From: an uncultured Alphaproteobacteria bacterium
GTDB lineage: Bacteria; Pseudomonadota; Alphaproteobacteria; RF32; CAG-239
DNA: 64,000 nt
Direction of reading: 5' to 3'
Assembly (NCBI GenBank): GCA_934277545.1
Contig: CAKQUG010000007.1
Location: 49,449-113,448, forward strand
Shown here: positions 26,783 to 36,776 of the stretch, piece by piece
How positions within the stretch are numbered: the stretch's first letter is position 1
Layout of the letters: each line of letters starts with the position of its first letter
Translations under genes and position numbers: made by a program
The notes under the pieces: generated by a model
What the model was told of the DNA's origin: nothing
What the model saw: the letters and a program-made list of their open reading frames with translations, nothing else
The model's database searches: none

Positions 26783-29700
26783 CCTCCGTTTTAACCCTAT
26801 TTTGCGGATTGAAATGTTCTTTTACATGTTCAAAAAAGGCAAACAGCGCCGGAATAAAAATTATTCCGATTAAAGTCGCCGCTATCATTCCGTAAAATAC
26901 CGACGAGCCGATAGCTATTTGCGAGCTGGCGCCGGCTCCGGTTGCCACAATCATCGGAAATACGCCCAAAATAAAAGTGAACGCCGTCATCAGCACCGCG
27001 CGATAACGTTCTTCGGCGCCGCGTCTGGCTGCCTCGGTAATAGCCAAACCCTGCTCACGGTACATTTTGGTAAATTCCACAATCAAGATAGCGTTTTTCG
27101 CCGCCAAGCCAATCAACATAATTAACCCGAGCTGGGCATAAATGCTTAACGACTGCCCCATAAACCATAATCCGGCCAATGCGCCTAAAATGGCGAAAAC
27201 CGTTGAAAATATCACAGCTAAAGCCAAAAGCCAGCTTTCATACAGCGCCACCAAAAACAAATAGCAGAAAACCACCGCCAAACTAATTAAAATCACGGCC
27301 AAACCTCTGGTTTCAACCTCTTGCAGGCTTAAACCCGTCCACCAGATTCCGTATTCTTTCGGCAGTTCTTTTTCCAAGCGTTCTATTTCATTTAATGCCG
27401 TACCGCTGCTGACGCCGGCTTTAGACTGAGCGGTTACGGAAGCCGCCGTATATTGATTAAAGCGATAAATAATTTTCGGTGAAAGTTCGGTTTTGACTTC
27501 GGCAAAACTGTTTAGTCGCACTAAATTTCCATCAGATGAACGCGCGTACAAATTGCCAATATCCTCCGGTTGACGGCGATATTGATAATCTGCCTGTAAA
27601 ATAACTTTATTAACCTGTCCGCTCAAAGTTATATTGTTGATATAGCGCGAGCCTAAATTATTTTGCAACGTGGTAAACAGCGATGACACCGGAATTTTAT
27701 AATATTCAGCCTTTTTACGGTCTATATCCAAATATATGTGCGGTGTCTGCGCCGTAAAAGTGGTAAAAGCATAATCAAAATAGCCGCTTTTATTTATGGC
27801 GCTTAAATATTTCTGCAGCTGTTCATATAACTTTTGCGGCGAGGTGTTGCCGTTCATGGTAACAAAATCCCAAGATATGCCGTTGCTTTGTCCCACTCCG
27901 GGAATTGCCGGAGGCGCAAAAAAGTTTATTACCGCCTGTTTATTATCGGCAAATTGCTTGCGTAAATCTCGGCTTATTGCTTCTATTGATAAATTTTTAG
28001 ACTTACGTTTATCCCAGTTATCCAAACCGATAACACCTAAAGCCACGTTTTCGCCTCTACCGCCGAGCATACTGTAGCCGGCAACCGTGATAAAATATTT
28101 AACACCTTTGGTTTTAAGGACTTTATCATTCATTTCGCTTAAAATTTTGTTGGTTTCATTTATGCTGGCGGTATCCGGCAGCTGGATATTGCCGAAAATA
28201 ATGCCTTGGTCTTCTTCCGGTAAAAATGAAGTCGGAGTATAAACAAACCCCAAAGCGATTAAGCCAATGGTTCCGAGCATACACAGCAGCATAATTTTCA
28301 GATGTTCGGAAAAATAAACCACGGCCTTTAAGTAGTGTTCTTTGCTTTTATCCAGCATTTTATCAAACCAGGCAAAAAAGCCGTGTGGCTCACTATTTTC
28401 ATCACCGCGCAAAAATATGGCGCACAAAGCCGGGCTCAAAGTTAAGGCGTTGATTGCCGAAAAAGCAACCGCCGTGGCAATGGTAACCGCAAACTGCTGA
28501 TAGATTTTTCCGGTGATTCCGGCCATTAAGCCGACCGGAATAAAAATAGCCAGCAAAACAAACGTGGTAGCAACAATAGCGCTGCCGATTTGCTGCATTG
28601 CCTTGATTGAGGCGGTTTTAGCGTCCTGTTTTTCATGCAAAATCAAATACTGTACCCGTTCCACCACAATAATAGCGTCATCAACCACCAAGCCTATCGC
28701 CAAAATCATGGCAAACAAAGTCAAAATGTTAATGTTAAATCCCAGCAGATACACCACTATAAAAGCGGCAATCAGCGACACCGGAATTGTAAACAACGGA
28801 ATAAGCGTGGTTTTTAATTTTTGCAAAAAAATGTAGGTTACCAGCACTACCAGCAAAAAGGTTATAACCAGCGTATCAATAATACTTTGAATAGAGGCTC
28901 GCACATATTCCGTGGAATCATAAGCAACCTGAAAATCCATATCATCAGGCAATACTTCAGCTAAATCCGCAATCTTTCGGCGCAGATTATCCATAATTTG
29001 CAAAGAGTTGGAGTTTGGCAGCTGGTTAATCGCCATAATCAAGGCCGGAGCATTGTTATATCCGGATTTTATGTTATAAGTATCAGCTCCAAGTTCAACT
29101 TTTGCCACATCTTTAAGATATATTTGCGCTCCGTTTGCGCCGGAAGCAACAACAATGTTTTCAAAATCATTAACACTGTTAAGCAGACCTTTCGCAGTTA
29201 AAGATAAAACAATTTTATTATCTTCAGCACTTGGCGCAGAACCGATACTACCGACAGACGCCTGCACATTCTGACTTTTTACGGCATTCATCACATCGCT
29301 GCTGTTCAGCCCCAAAGCATTCAATTTATCTAAGTTAAGCCAAATTCTCATACTGTACTGCGGTCCGAATATCTGCACCTCGCCCACGCCTTTAACACGA
29401 GCCAATGCATTTTTTATGTTGGTGTAAGCGTAATTGCTCAAAAATAAATCGTCGTATGTATGATTAGGCGAACGCAAAACCAGCAAAGCTAAAATATTAG
29501 GATTTTGTGTTTTTACGCTTACGCCGTACTGATTAACTTCATCCGGCAATTCAGAGGCTACCTGTTGCAAGCGGTTTTGCACCTTTACCTGCGCTATATC
29601 AGCGTCGGTGCCCACATCAAACGTTACCGTCAGTTCATACGAACCGTTATCGTCCGAAGATGAAGACATATAAAGCATATTTTCCACACCGTTTATTTCA

Positions 29701-29903
29701 TTTTCTATTGGCACGGCAACCGTATCAACCAACACTTTAGAACCGGCTCCGGCATAGGTTGTGGAAACAACAATCTGCGGAGGAGTAATTTCCGGATACT
29801 GCGCCACCGGCAAAACGACCAATGACAGTAAACCCAAAATTATCAATACAATAGAAAGCACTATGGCAAAACGCGGTCGATTGATAAAAAATGACGAAAA
29901 CAT
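26769..29903 (-). CDS. RND multidrug efflux permease (HAE1/AcrB family)
   Basis: The 1044-residue inner-membrane proton antiporter has the full AcrB-type plan: MFSSFFINRPRFAIVLSIV start, two large periplasmic loops and twelve helices. The proton-relay Asp pair is visible in LAIGLVVDDAIIVVERV. The docking region and the second-half repeat (LGLIMLIGLAAKNAILIVEF) are intact. It exports drugs, detergents or bile-like amphiphiles; the spectrum cannot be read. It lies 3 nt after the adaptor gene. Confidence 0.97.
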   Translation of the reverse strand: MFSSFFINRPRFAIVLSIVLIILGLLSLVVLPVAQYPEITPPQIVVSTTYAGAGSKVLVDTVAVPIENEINGVENMLYMSSSSDDNGSYELTVTFDVGTDADIAQVKVQNRLQQVASELPDEVNQYGVSVKTQNPNILALLVLRSPNHTYDDLFLSNYAYTNIKNALARVKGVGEVQIFGPQYSMRIWLNLDKLNALGLNSSDVMNAVKSQNVQASVGSIGSAPSAEDNKIVLSLTAKGLLNSVNDFENIVVASGANGAQIYLKDVAKVELGADTYNIKSGYNNAPALIMAINQLPNSNSLQIMDNLRRKIADLAEVLPDDMDFQVAYDSTEYVRASIQSIIDTLVITFLLVVLVTYIFLQKLKTTLIPLFTIPVSLIAAFIVVYLLGFNINILTLFAMILAIGLVVDDAIIVVERVQYLILHEKQDAKTASIKAMQQIGSAIVATTFVLLAIFIPVGLMAGITGKIYQQFAVTIATAVAFSAINALTLSPALCAIFLRGDENSEPHGFFAWFDKMLDKSKEHYLKAVVYFSEHLKIMLLCMLGTIGLIALGFVYTPTSFLPEEDQGIIFGNIQLPDTASINETNKILSEMNDKVLKTKGVKYFITVAGYSMLGGRGENVALGVIGLDNWDKRKSKNLSIEAISRDLRKQFADNKQAVINFFAPPAIPGVGQSNGISWDFVTMNGNTSPQKLYEQLQKYLSAINKSGYFDYAFTTFTAQTPHIYLDIDRKKAEYYKIPVSSLFTTLQNNLGSRYINNITLSGQVNKVILQADYQYRRQPEDIGNLYARSSDGNLVRLNSFAEVKTELSPKIIYRFNQYTAASVTAQSKAGVSSGTALNEIERLEKELPKEYGIWWTGLSLQEVETRGLAVILISLAVVFCYLFLVALYESWLLALAVIFSTVFAILGALAGLWFMGQSLSIYAQLGLIMLIGLAAKNAILIVEFTKMYREQGLAITEAARRGAEERYRAVLMTAFTFILGVFPMIVATGAGASSQIAIGSSVFYGMIAATLIGIIFIPALFAFFEHVKEHFNPQNRVKTEDENA

Positions 29904-29906
29904 CGT

Positions 29907-31031
29907 TTAGTTCTCCTCTGCCTTAGATTGTTTCAGCTCTGCTTCTTTTCCAACCAAATATGGCTCAACTTCTTGCGTTATAAGCATTTCCGTAGGGCTG
30001 AAATCGTTTTCAACCACATAATTTCCGTCTTTTTCGGTAATTACTTTTATTATTTTTTCGGTAATTATTTTATTTTTCAGAACATAAACAAAGTGTCCGT
30101 TATTTTTGGTGTGCACTAAACTTTTAGACAGCAGAAACACATTTTTATACGAATGTTCCAGCAACACTTTCACATAAGCGTTAGGCACCAAAATGCGATT
30201 TTGATTTTCAAATTCGGCGTAAACAGCCAATGTATTCGTGCTTTTTTCCAAAGCGTTTTCAGTATAAATCACTTTGCCGGAAAAAGGATACATTTCTCCG
30301 TCTGAAAGAATAATTTTAACTTTATCGGCAAACAAATCACGATTTTGCAAAAACTCTTTATCGGTTACTGAAAAAATTACCCGCGACGGATTATACTGCA
30401 CAATCCGCACCAGCGCCGGCGACATTGAAGGAGACGCAAAATCACCGACCGCGACATTGATGTTGCCCAGCACTCCGTCAAACGGAGCACGCACAAAAGT
30501 ATAATTCAAATTTATGCGCGCCGTTTCAAATTCCGCCTCAGCTTGCTTAAAAGCAGACCTGGTGTTTAGCAACGCTGTTTTGGCGTTATCCAGTTCGGTT
30601 TGCGATACCGCCTTGCTGCCGGCTTTTTGCAGGCGATTATATTGACTTTGGGCATTTTCTAAATCAGCAGCACAGGAAAGAATTTTGGCATACGCCGATG
30701 TAAGCGCCGTTTTATATTCGTCTTGCTTCAAAACAACTATAACGTCGCCTTGTTTGACTGTTTGACCGCTGTCGGCAGGAATTTTCACAATATAGCCGCT
30801 TAAATAGGGCAAAATATTAACACTGCGCACCGCGGCAACACGACCGATAAAACTTTTTGTAACTTCAACATTATTAAGTTTTGGAAACTCGGCAGACACA
30901 GAAAGCACATCTCTTTTTTCCACCGGTTTAATAAATTGCGGACGCTTATGCGCATATAAAAATATGCCGCCGCCCGCAATTATCAATAACAAAATTAAAA
31001 TAAGCAAATTTTTGAACGTGTCTTTTTTCAT
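29907..31031 (-). CDS. RND efflux periplasmic adaptor (membrane fusion protein)
   Basis: The 374-residue adaptor has an N-terminal anchor (residues 9-26), a split lipoyl domain (GYIVKIPADSGQTVKQGDVIVVL and FVRAPFDGVLGNINVAVGDF), a helical hairpin between them and the beta-barrel/membrane-proximal domains at the C-terminus. It links the permease to the outer-membrane channel. It is the first gene of the operon. No local TetR or MarR regulator is present; two direct repeats lie upstream. Confidence 0.95.
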   Translation of the reverse strand: MKKDTFKNLLILILLLIIAGGGIFLYAHKRPQFIKPVEKRDVLSVSAEFPKLNNVEVTKSFIGRVAAVRSVNILPYLSGYIVKIPADSGQTVKQGDVIVVLKQDEYKTALTSAYAKILSCAADLENAQSQYNRLQKAGSKAVSQTELDNAKTALLNTRSAFKQAEAEFETARINLNYTFVRAPFDGVLGNINVAVGDFASPSMSPALVRIVQYNPSRVIFSVTDKEFLQNRDLFADKVKIILSDGEMYPFSGKVIYTENALEKSTNTLAVYAEFENQNRILVPNAYVKVLLEHSYKNVFLLSKSLVHTKNNGHFVYVLKNKIITEKIIKVITEKDGNYVVENDFSPTEMLITQEVEPYLVGKEAELKQSKAEEN

Positions 31032-31056
31032 TTTATTCAGAGCCCCCTAAAACTTT

Positions 31057-31108
31057 TGATTGACTCCTAGATATGTGATAAAAAACACTTTTCAAGTGAT
31101 TGACTACT
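31057..31108. repeat. Direct repeat TGATTGACT-N-CT upstream of the RND operon
   Basis: TGATTGACTCCT (31057-31068) and TGATTGACTACT (31097-31108) are spaced 40 bp start to start, close to four helical turns. The second copy overlaps the rpoH stop codon. They could be an operator for the efflux operon. Confidence 0.3.
31080..31098 (-). terminator. Candidate short terminator after rpoH
   Basis: On the minus strand CACTT-GAA-AAGTG is followed by TTTTTTATC. The stem is only five pairs, so read-through into the efflux operon is likely. Confidence 0.4.
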
Positions 31109-31979
31109 GCAAAATCTCTATGGCTTTAGAAATTTTACGAATAGAATTTAGTTCTATTTGGCGCACTCGTTCTTTTGAGATATTGTAAGCTTGGCTTAAA
31201 TCTTCTAAAGTAATGGTTTCATCGCTCATGCGACGCTTAAATAAAATATCTTTTTCCCGCGGATTCAAAACCGTAATTGCCCGATTAAACAACTTACGCC
31301 GATAGTTCATTGTTTCTTTATACGCATAGCGTTCTTCCTGATTAGGTTTACCGTCAGATATAAAATCCATCCATTCGGCCGTGCGCTCGGAATCGCTGTC
31401 TATCGGAGAATTAAGCGAACCGTCATGAGCCTTCAAGCGCATATTCATATCCGTAACTTCCTGCACACTGACATCAAGCAAGCGGGCTATATCTTTTAAA
31501 ACATCAGATGAGAGTTCGCGGTCGTCCACTAAATTCAGGCTGTTTTTAATTTTACGCAAGTTGAAAAACAGTTTCTTTTGCGCGGCGGTAGTGCCCAATT
31601 TAACCAGCGACCATGAATTTAAGATATACTTCTGCACCGAGGCTTTTATCCACCACAAAGCATAAGTAGAAAAACGAAAGCCTTTATCCGGTTCAAACTT
31701 GTCAATGGCATACAGCAAACCGATATTGCCTTCGGAAATCATTTCGCTGACCGGCAAACCGTAGCCGCGATAACGCGAAACCACTTTAACCACCAGCCGC
31801 AAATGCGAGGTAATAAGCTGATACGCCACATCTTTGTTGCCGGTTTCTTTATACTTTGTCGCCAACTTATATTCTTCTTCCTGAGTTAAAATCGGATATT
31901 TGCGGATGTTTTGCAAATATCTGGCCATGTTAATTTCCGGAGAAAAATCAACCCCGGTAAGTGCTGTTAAATTTTCCAT
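31104..31979 (-). CDS. rpoH: Heat-shock sigma factor sigma-32
   Basis: The 291-residue sigma factor has region 2 (SHLRLVVKVVSRYRGYGLPVSEMISEGNIGLLYAIDKFEPDKGFRFSTYALWWIKASVQ), the diagnostic RpoH box AAQKKLFFNLRKIK, and region 4 with ITLEDLSQAYNISKERVRQIE. It directs transcription of chaperone and protease genes. I start at ATG 31979 (MENLTALTG), which has GGGGAAG 8 nt upstream; the GTG three codons earlier overlaps that site. rluD lies upstream on the same strand, as in many Alphaproteobacteria. Confidence 0.95.
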   Translation of the reverse strand: MENLTALTGVDFSPEINMARYLQNIRKYPILTQEEEYKLATKYKETGNKDVAYQLITSHLRLVVKVVSRYRGYGLPVSEMISEGNIGLLYAIDKFEPDKGFRFSTYALWWIKASVQKYILNSWSLVKLGTTAAQKKLFFNLRKIKNSLNLVDDRELSSDVLKDIARLLDVSVQEVTDMNMRLKAHDGSLNSPIDSDSERTAEWMDFISDGKPNQEERYAYKETMNYRRKLFNRAITVLNPREKDILFKRRMSDETITLEDLSQAYNISKERVRQIELNSIRKISKAIEILQ

Positions 31980-32012
31980 TATCTTCACTTCCCCTGTTAG
32001 TTGTTTAGAAGT

Positions 32013-32041
32013 ATGATATAGAGGAAAATTTTTATAAACAA
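32013..32041 (-). promoter_or_regulatory. Sigma-70-type promoter for rpoH
   Basis: On the minus strand TTGTTT (32041-32036) and TATCAT (32018-32013) are separated by 17 nt, 33 nt before the rpoH ATG. Confidence 0.5.
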
Positions 32042-32084
32042 CCTATACTTTAGTTTTATTTTTTAATAAAATATCAACTAAAGA

Positions 32085-33062
32085 TTAGTCTTGTTCTGAA
32101 AGTTTATGTACCAATTCCTCCATATCAGAAGGCAGCTCGGAATCAAACTGCATAAACTTTTCCGTGCGGGGATGGACAAAGCCCAAACTCTTTGCGTGCA
32201 AGGCTTGGCGAGGAAAATCATTTACATAATTTTTAAGACTTTGCGGTAAACTTACGGCGGTTTTATGATTCTTAACATAGACCTTGTCGCCAACTAAAGC
32301 ATTGCCTACACTTGTTAGGTGTACACGAATCTGATGAGTGCGCCCTGTTTCCAGGTTGCACTGCACCAAAGAAACGGCGTTTTTAAACGTTTTCAGGGTT
32401 TTATAATGCGTAACCGCCGGCTTACCTCCACCGGTTACAATCGCCATTTTCTTGCGGTCTGCCGAACTGCGTCCGATATTGCCTTCTATCCGTCCGGACA
32501 GAGGATTCGGCACGCCGTAAACCACTGCATAATAAGTACGCTCTATTGAATGTTCGGCAAATTGTTCGCTTAAAAAACGGTGAGCCTTGTCATTTTTTGC
32601 CACCACCAACAAACCGCTGGTTTCGCGATCTATGCGGTGCACGATTCCAGGACGCTTAACTCCGCCGATTCCCGACAAGCTGCCTCGGCAATGAAACAGC
32701 AAAGCGTTCACCAGCGTTCCACGTGAAACACCCGCCGCCGGATGAACGGTCATTCCGGCCGGCTTATTAACCACCAGCAAATCATCATCTTCATAAACCA
32801 CTTCTAAAGGAATATTCTCGGCAAGCGGCTCGGCTTCTTCCGCCGGCGGCACGATTACCGTAAACGAATCGCCGATTTTCACTTTATACGAATTATCGGA
32901 AATAACGACATCTTCCGTCAGCACGTTGCCGTCGGCTATCAGCCGTTGCAGCTGCGAACGCGAAAAATCCGGCATAACCTTCGCCAAAAATTTATCCAAA
33001 CGTTGTTTTTTATCACTTTCCGTTACTTCCGGTGTGGAAAATATTGTTTCTTCCGTATTCAT
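32085..33062 (-). CDS. rluD: Ribosomal large-subunit pseudouridine synthase, RluD type
   Basis: The 325-residue enzyme has an N-terminal S4 RNA-binding domain (QRLDKFLAKVMPDFSRSQLQRLIADGNVL) and a catalytic domain with GIVHRIDRETSGLLVVAK, in which the Asp is the nucleophile, plus LETGRTHQIRVHL. RluD isomerises uridines in helix 69 of 23S rRNA; RluC/RluA-type specificity cannot be excluded. A two-mismatch parS-like site lies inside the gene at 32715-32730. Confidence 0.92.
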   Translation of the reverse strand: MNTEETIFSTPEVTESDKKQRLDKFLAKVMPDFSRSQLQRLIADGNVLTEDVVISDNSYKVKIGDSFTVIVPPAEEAEPLAENIPLEVVYEDDDLLVVNKPAGMTVHPAAGVSRGTLVNALLFHCRGSLSGIGGVKRPGIVHRIDRETSGLLVVAKNDKAHRFLSEQFAEHSIERTYYAVVYGVPNPLSGRIEGNIGRSSADRKKMAIVTGGGKPAVTHYKTLKTFKNAVSLVQCNLETGRTHQIRVHLTSVGNALVGDKVYVKNHKTAVSLPQSLKNYVNDFPRQALHAKSLGFVHPRTEKFMQFDSELPSDMEELVHKLSEQD

Positions 33063-33165
33063 TTTTAGCCTTTATTAAGTATATTTAAGTTATATTGCAT
33101 AATTAAATGGTCTTGCCGCTAAATGCAAGTAAAGATTATGCAAATATTCAGGAGTATAAAAAAAC

Positions 33166-34194
33166 ATGGCAAACAGCGATGTAATGGAAGATGACGACTT
33201 TGAAAAACTGTTAAACAGCTTTATCAATGATTCTTTGGAAGAAGAATCGATGGAAAGCACGCCTTCAGTATCGGCAGAAGAAAAAATCAGCCAAATGAAA
33301 AATGCCGACGTAGAGCCGCAAAATACTGATGACAGCGCCGATGAAGAAGACGACGAATTGCAGGAAGATGAAATTGACTACACCGCAGCTTTAAGTCCGG
33401 AAGACCAAGCGGTTAACGATTATATTTCACAAAACGATATGGACGAAGCGCTGGTTTCTTCTTTGCAAGACGCCAAAGCCGAAGCCCAAAACACCATTGA
33501 AGAACCGACGCTCGGCAACGACGAGTCTGAGCTGGCGCAAGCCTTTATGAACTATTACAATTCGGTAAACAAACTGGCTTTAACCAGACTTAACACGCCG
33601 TATATGTGCACATTTTCGGTTGAAGACCTGTATCCGAACTATAAACCGAGCGTGGGACACATTCTGTCCAGCGATGTTGCCGCCGGCTGGGTGCTGCTGT
33701 GCAAAATATTTCCAGAGCAAATAGGAACATTTCCCCTGAACTCCAGCGACGAAGAATTTTTGAGCTTTGCCGAAAAACTGACCGATAACGATTTGCAGCT
33801 GGCGGTTATTTCCTATGTTGAAATTTTAATCGACATTGAAGGCTGCGAGCTGACTTATCAGGCTAAATTTTTAAAATATCAGGAAAAACACATCAAACGC
33901 ATTATGTATGAAGAATATATGAACCGCAAAGAAAGACAGCGCAAATTCACCGAAGCCTTGGCCGCTAAAAATTTTCCGGTAGACGCCGATAAACTGATAA
34001 GCAACTATTTCAGAGTGGCGCAAAAAGACGTGGACGGAGCATTTAAAGCTCTGACAACCAATCCGGCGATTTTTGCGCCGATAGATTTCAGCAAAATAAA
34101 ACCGCGTTGGTTCGGCTTGGTAAAAGTAACGCCGAAAGACGGCATACGCATAAATTCGGAAATCGGTAACTTTTTGAAAAGACTCAAAGTTTAA
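33166..34194 (+). CDS. Acidic protein of unknown function, first gene of the coupling-protein cluster
   Basis: The 342-residue protein has no recognised family. Residues 1-110 are strongly acidic and probably disordered (runs such as DDSADEEDDELQEDEID). Residues about 120-342 look folded and mainly helical, with Trp/Phe/Tyr-containing segments (SVEDLYPNYKPSVGHILSSDVAAGWVLLCKIFPEQ) and a Lys/Arg-rich helix (KYQEKHIKRIMYEEYMNRKERQRK). No signal peptide or membrane helix. GGAG precedes the ATG. It lies 72 nt before the next cluster gene on the same strand. Confidence 0.75.
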   Translation: MANSDVMEDDDFEKLLNSFINDSLEEESMESTPSVSAEEKISQMKNADVEPQNTDDSADEEDDELQEDEIDYTAALSPEDQAVNDYISQNDMDEALVSSLQDAKAEAQNTIEEPTLGNDESELAQAFMNYYNSVNKLALTRLNTPYMCTFSVEDLYPNYKPSVGHILSSDVAAGWVLLCKIFPEQIGTFPLNSSDEEFLSFAEKLTDNDLQLAVISYVEILIDIEGCELTYQAKFLKYQEKHIKRIMYEEYMNRKERQRKFTEALAAKNFPVDADKLISNYFRVAQKDVDGAFKALTTNPAIFAPIDFSKIKPRWFGLVKVTPKDGIRINSEIGNFLKRLKV

Positions 34195-34266
34195 GAGCAA
34201 ATAACAATAGACAAAAATCTTTTTTTATGATATATTGACAATAAACAGGCAGATGGAGTAACAATA

Positions 34267-36237
34267 ATGGCTGATGATAAACAAGAAGTAAAACAACTTA
34301 AGAAAGCGGCAAACCTCTTTTTAAAGGCAGTAAAGGAAAACGCCTCCGACAAAGAATTTTCAGAATTGTTGGCTAAAAATCCCAAACTGCTGGAATCTCA
34401 AGAATTTACAGACAAATTGTTTCCCAACCAAGCAACAAAACAAAAAGGGCTTGTTTCTTTAGACAAAATGATGACCAGCATTGCTAAAGTAAAAGAACTT
34501 GCCGACAAAGGCATTATCAGTTCGGAACAACTTGAAACATTTATGAAATCAAGCAATTCGCAAACCGGAGAAACTTTTGCCACCTGCGCCGCTCAGCAAG
34601 CCGAAGCAGCTAAAGAAAAAGTAAATCATGAAAATCCGTCTTTTTCCGAAGAAGGCAAAAAGAAATTGTCGGATAACCTGCAAAACTATGAAGACAGTTT
34701 GGAAAAAATGGAAGCCTTGGGTGTACCGATGGATTTACCTAACCGTTCCGGCAAAACAGCAAAAGACATCTATGCTAAAAGCCCTAAAGAAAACAGCGAT
34801 TCAGGAAACGCATTGCATGTCAGCGTTAATGACAACAGCAACGAAAATGGAAATAACTTAGAGGTCGGCGGAGAAGAAAAGCCGGCGTTAAAAATTAAAA
34901 CGGAAGAAAAACCGGTTAAGGTAAACATTGCCGAAAAACCAAAAGAAAAAGATGATGATGAAAAAGATGCTGATGTTACTAATGCTCCGGAAGATGACGC
35001 TGGTAAAAAAGGCGATTATCAAGGCTCTAAAATCGGTGAACGAGACATCATTGACTATATGTATAACGAATGGTTCCTGGCAAGCGTGGACTGGGCTGTT
35101 AACGGAGTAGTCGGCTGGGCTGTCGGCGGCGTGGAAAATTTGTGTGAAAAGTTTGATAAAAAATGCAAAGATAATAGCAATAAAGCCGAAACACGCAAAG
35201 ACAAAGTCAGCGAGTTTAAAAAGAGTGGACAATATTTGCTGACTGAGGGGGCAAAAAAGACCAGAGACTGTTACGCGGCAGATAAAGCCAAAGAACTGGA
35301 AATGTGGAAAGAAATTGCCGGCAATTTAGGCAAAGACCCGCAAACTTGGAATAAAGTAAACCCGAAAGATACTCAAAGCAAACTGCTTATAGATAATATA
35401 AATGCCGAATACAAGAAAAACCCTAAGCACTGTACGGACAAAATCAATAACATTATTCAAAATCATGAAAAGAACGGCAAAGGAATCTCTGATATTTATG
35501 CCATAGCCGTTGAAATTTCTGCCGCCGAAATGGCTTATGAAGGAATGAACAGCGGACGTCTGAAACGCGGTGTAAAATTTCAATATAACTTAGGTGATTT
35601 GGAAGCCGGCGATATAGATGCCAAGCTGAAAAAGAAATCGTTAGAAAAAGCTAAAGAACTGTATGACAATACTGAAAAATTAAAATTAGCGGTTGAATTA
35701 AAAATGGCCAAAGAAGGCGTAACTGATAAAAAACAGATTGAACAAGCACAAGCTAAATATATTACGACTTATCTTCAAACTTTAGCTAATCAAACCGTGG
35801 ATTGCCAAAATAAGCTGCTGAACGATTTGAAAAACGATAACTTCAGCTATGCCAACACCGGAGCCAAAAAAGATTTGCTGAATAAAGGCTTGTCCGATGA
35901 CGCTAAAAAAAGCTATAAAGCGATGAGCGAGCTGACAAATATGGATAAATTAGGCGACGCCATACTTGCTAAAGAACATAAAAAAATTGAGACAATGGGA
36001 TTGGAGGCCGAAGCTAAAGAGCGCTTTACCGCTACTCCGATAGAAAGTCTCAACAAACAATTTAGTTTGGAAAGCGCTCAACACAACGTCGACGCTCAAC
36101 AACATCAAACTCGTAAAGATAATTTACAAAAATGGAAAGATAATGTTTTAAAGAGCGACAATTTTAATAAAGAAATGAACAACTCCAACTCTGTGTTCAA
36201 TAATATATGGAATAAAATGCAAGGAAACTCTAAATGA
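34267..36237 (+). CDS. Large hydrophilic protein of unknown function in the coupling-protein cluster
   Basis: The 656-residue protein is Lys/Glu/Asn/Ala-rich and mainly helical. Residues 1-180 are helical, 180-250 low-complexity and charged (KEKDDDEKDAD), and about 261-294 carry an aromatic, partly hydrophobic segment (NEWFLASVDWAVNGVVGWAVGGVENL) that could touch a membrane. The rest (300-656) is helical with few aromatics. GGAG lies 8 nt before the ATG, and the stop overlaps the next gene (ATGATAA). No family is recognised; scaffold or secreted substrate are both possible. Confidence 0.75.
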   Translation: MADDKQEVKQLKKAANLFLKAVKENASDKEFSELLAKNPKLLESQEFTDKLFPNQATKQKGLVSLDKMMTSIAKVKELADKGIISSEQLETFMKSSNSQTGETFATCAAQQAEAAKEKVNHENPSFSEEGKKKLSDNLQNYEDSLEKMEALGVPMDLPNRSGKTAKDIYAKSPKENSDSGNALHVSVNDNSNENGNNLEVGGEEKPALKIKTEEKPVKVNIAEKPKEKDDDEKDADVTNAPEDDAGKKGDYQGSKIGERDIIDYMYNEWFLASVDWAVNGVVGWAVGGVENLCEKFDKKCKDNSNKAETRKDKVSEFKKSGQYLLTEGAKKTRDCYAADKAKELEMWKEIAGNLGKDPQTWNKVNPKDTQSKLLIDNINAEYKKNPKHCTDKINNIIQNHEKNGKGISDIYAIAVEISAAEMAYEGMNSGRLKRGVKFQYNLGDLEAGDIDAKLKKKSLEKAKELYDNTEKLKLAVELKMAKEGVTDKKQIEQAQAKYITTYLQTLANQTVDCQNKLLNDLKNDNFSYANTGAKKDLLNKGLSDDAKKSYKAMSELTNMDKLGDAILAKEHKKIETMGLEAEAKERFTATPIESLNKQFSLESAQHNVDAQQHQTRKDNLQKWKDNVLKSDNFNKEMNNSNSVFNNIWNKMQGNSK

Positions 36238-36722
36238 TAAAAAATATTTTGCATTATATTTGCGGATTGCTTGCCGGAGCATTGTTCAGCGCCTTGTTGC
36301 TGCTGATTTATCAGCAAGCATTTTACTATTGCTATCAAATAGATATTTTAAATTTACAAACTTACGCGTCTATCCGCAACTATTGGAATGACGGCGGAGT
36401 TTTAAAGGCTGGCGATTTATTTATGCTGATTGGCATTTTTTCATATTTTCCGCTGATATTCTTTATGTGGCGCAAGCTGCTGAAATATCAATATATGAAC
36501 CTGATTACCAAACCGATTAACTGGCTGGCAAATTTGGGAACAAACAAATACAGCGGCGGCATGCCGGATGTAAATATCAAAAACCTGAAAATTGAGGAGA
36601 AAAAAACCATAGAACAACTGGTGCAAGAGCGTATAGAACTGGAAAACAAGAAGAATCCGAAAACCGATACGGCGCAATTTAGAAAAGAAATTGTTGAAAA
36701 GATAGAAAATGACATCAATTAA
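36234..36722 (+). CDS. Two-helix membrane protein of unknown function
   Basis: The 162-residue protein has hydrophobic helices at about 5-27 and 60-80, joined by a 30-residue loop, and a charged helical cytoplasmic-type tail (EEKKTIEQLVQERIELENKKN). Its start overlaps the preceding stop. The layout of two helices plus a cytoplasmic tail resembles small accessory subunits that sit with type IV coupling ATPases, but there is no sequence family I can name. Confidence 0.7.
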   Translation: MIKNILHYICGLLAGALFSALLLLIYQQAFYYCYQIDILNLQTYASIRNYWNDGGVLKAGDLFMLIGIFSYFPLIFFMWRKLLKYQYMNLITKPINWLANLGTNKYSGGMPDVNIKNLKIEEKKTIEQLVQERIELENKKNPKTDTAQFRKEIVEKIENDIN

Positions 36723-36776
36723 CACTCTCTTTATAAATTCGTTTTATACTGACAAGAAAAATATGGAGTAAAGCGG

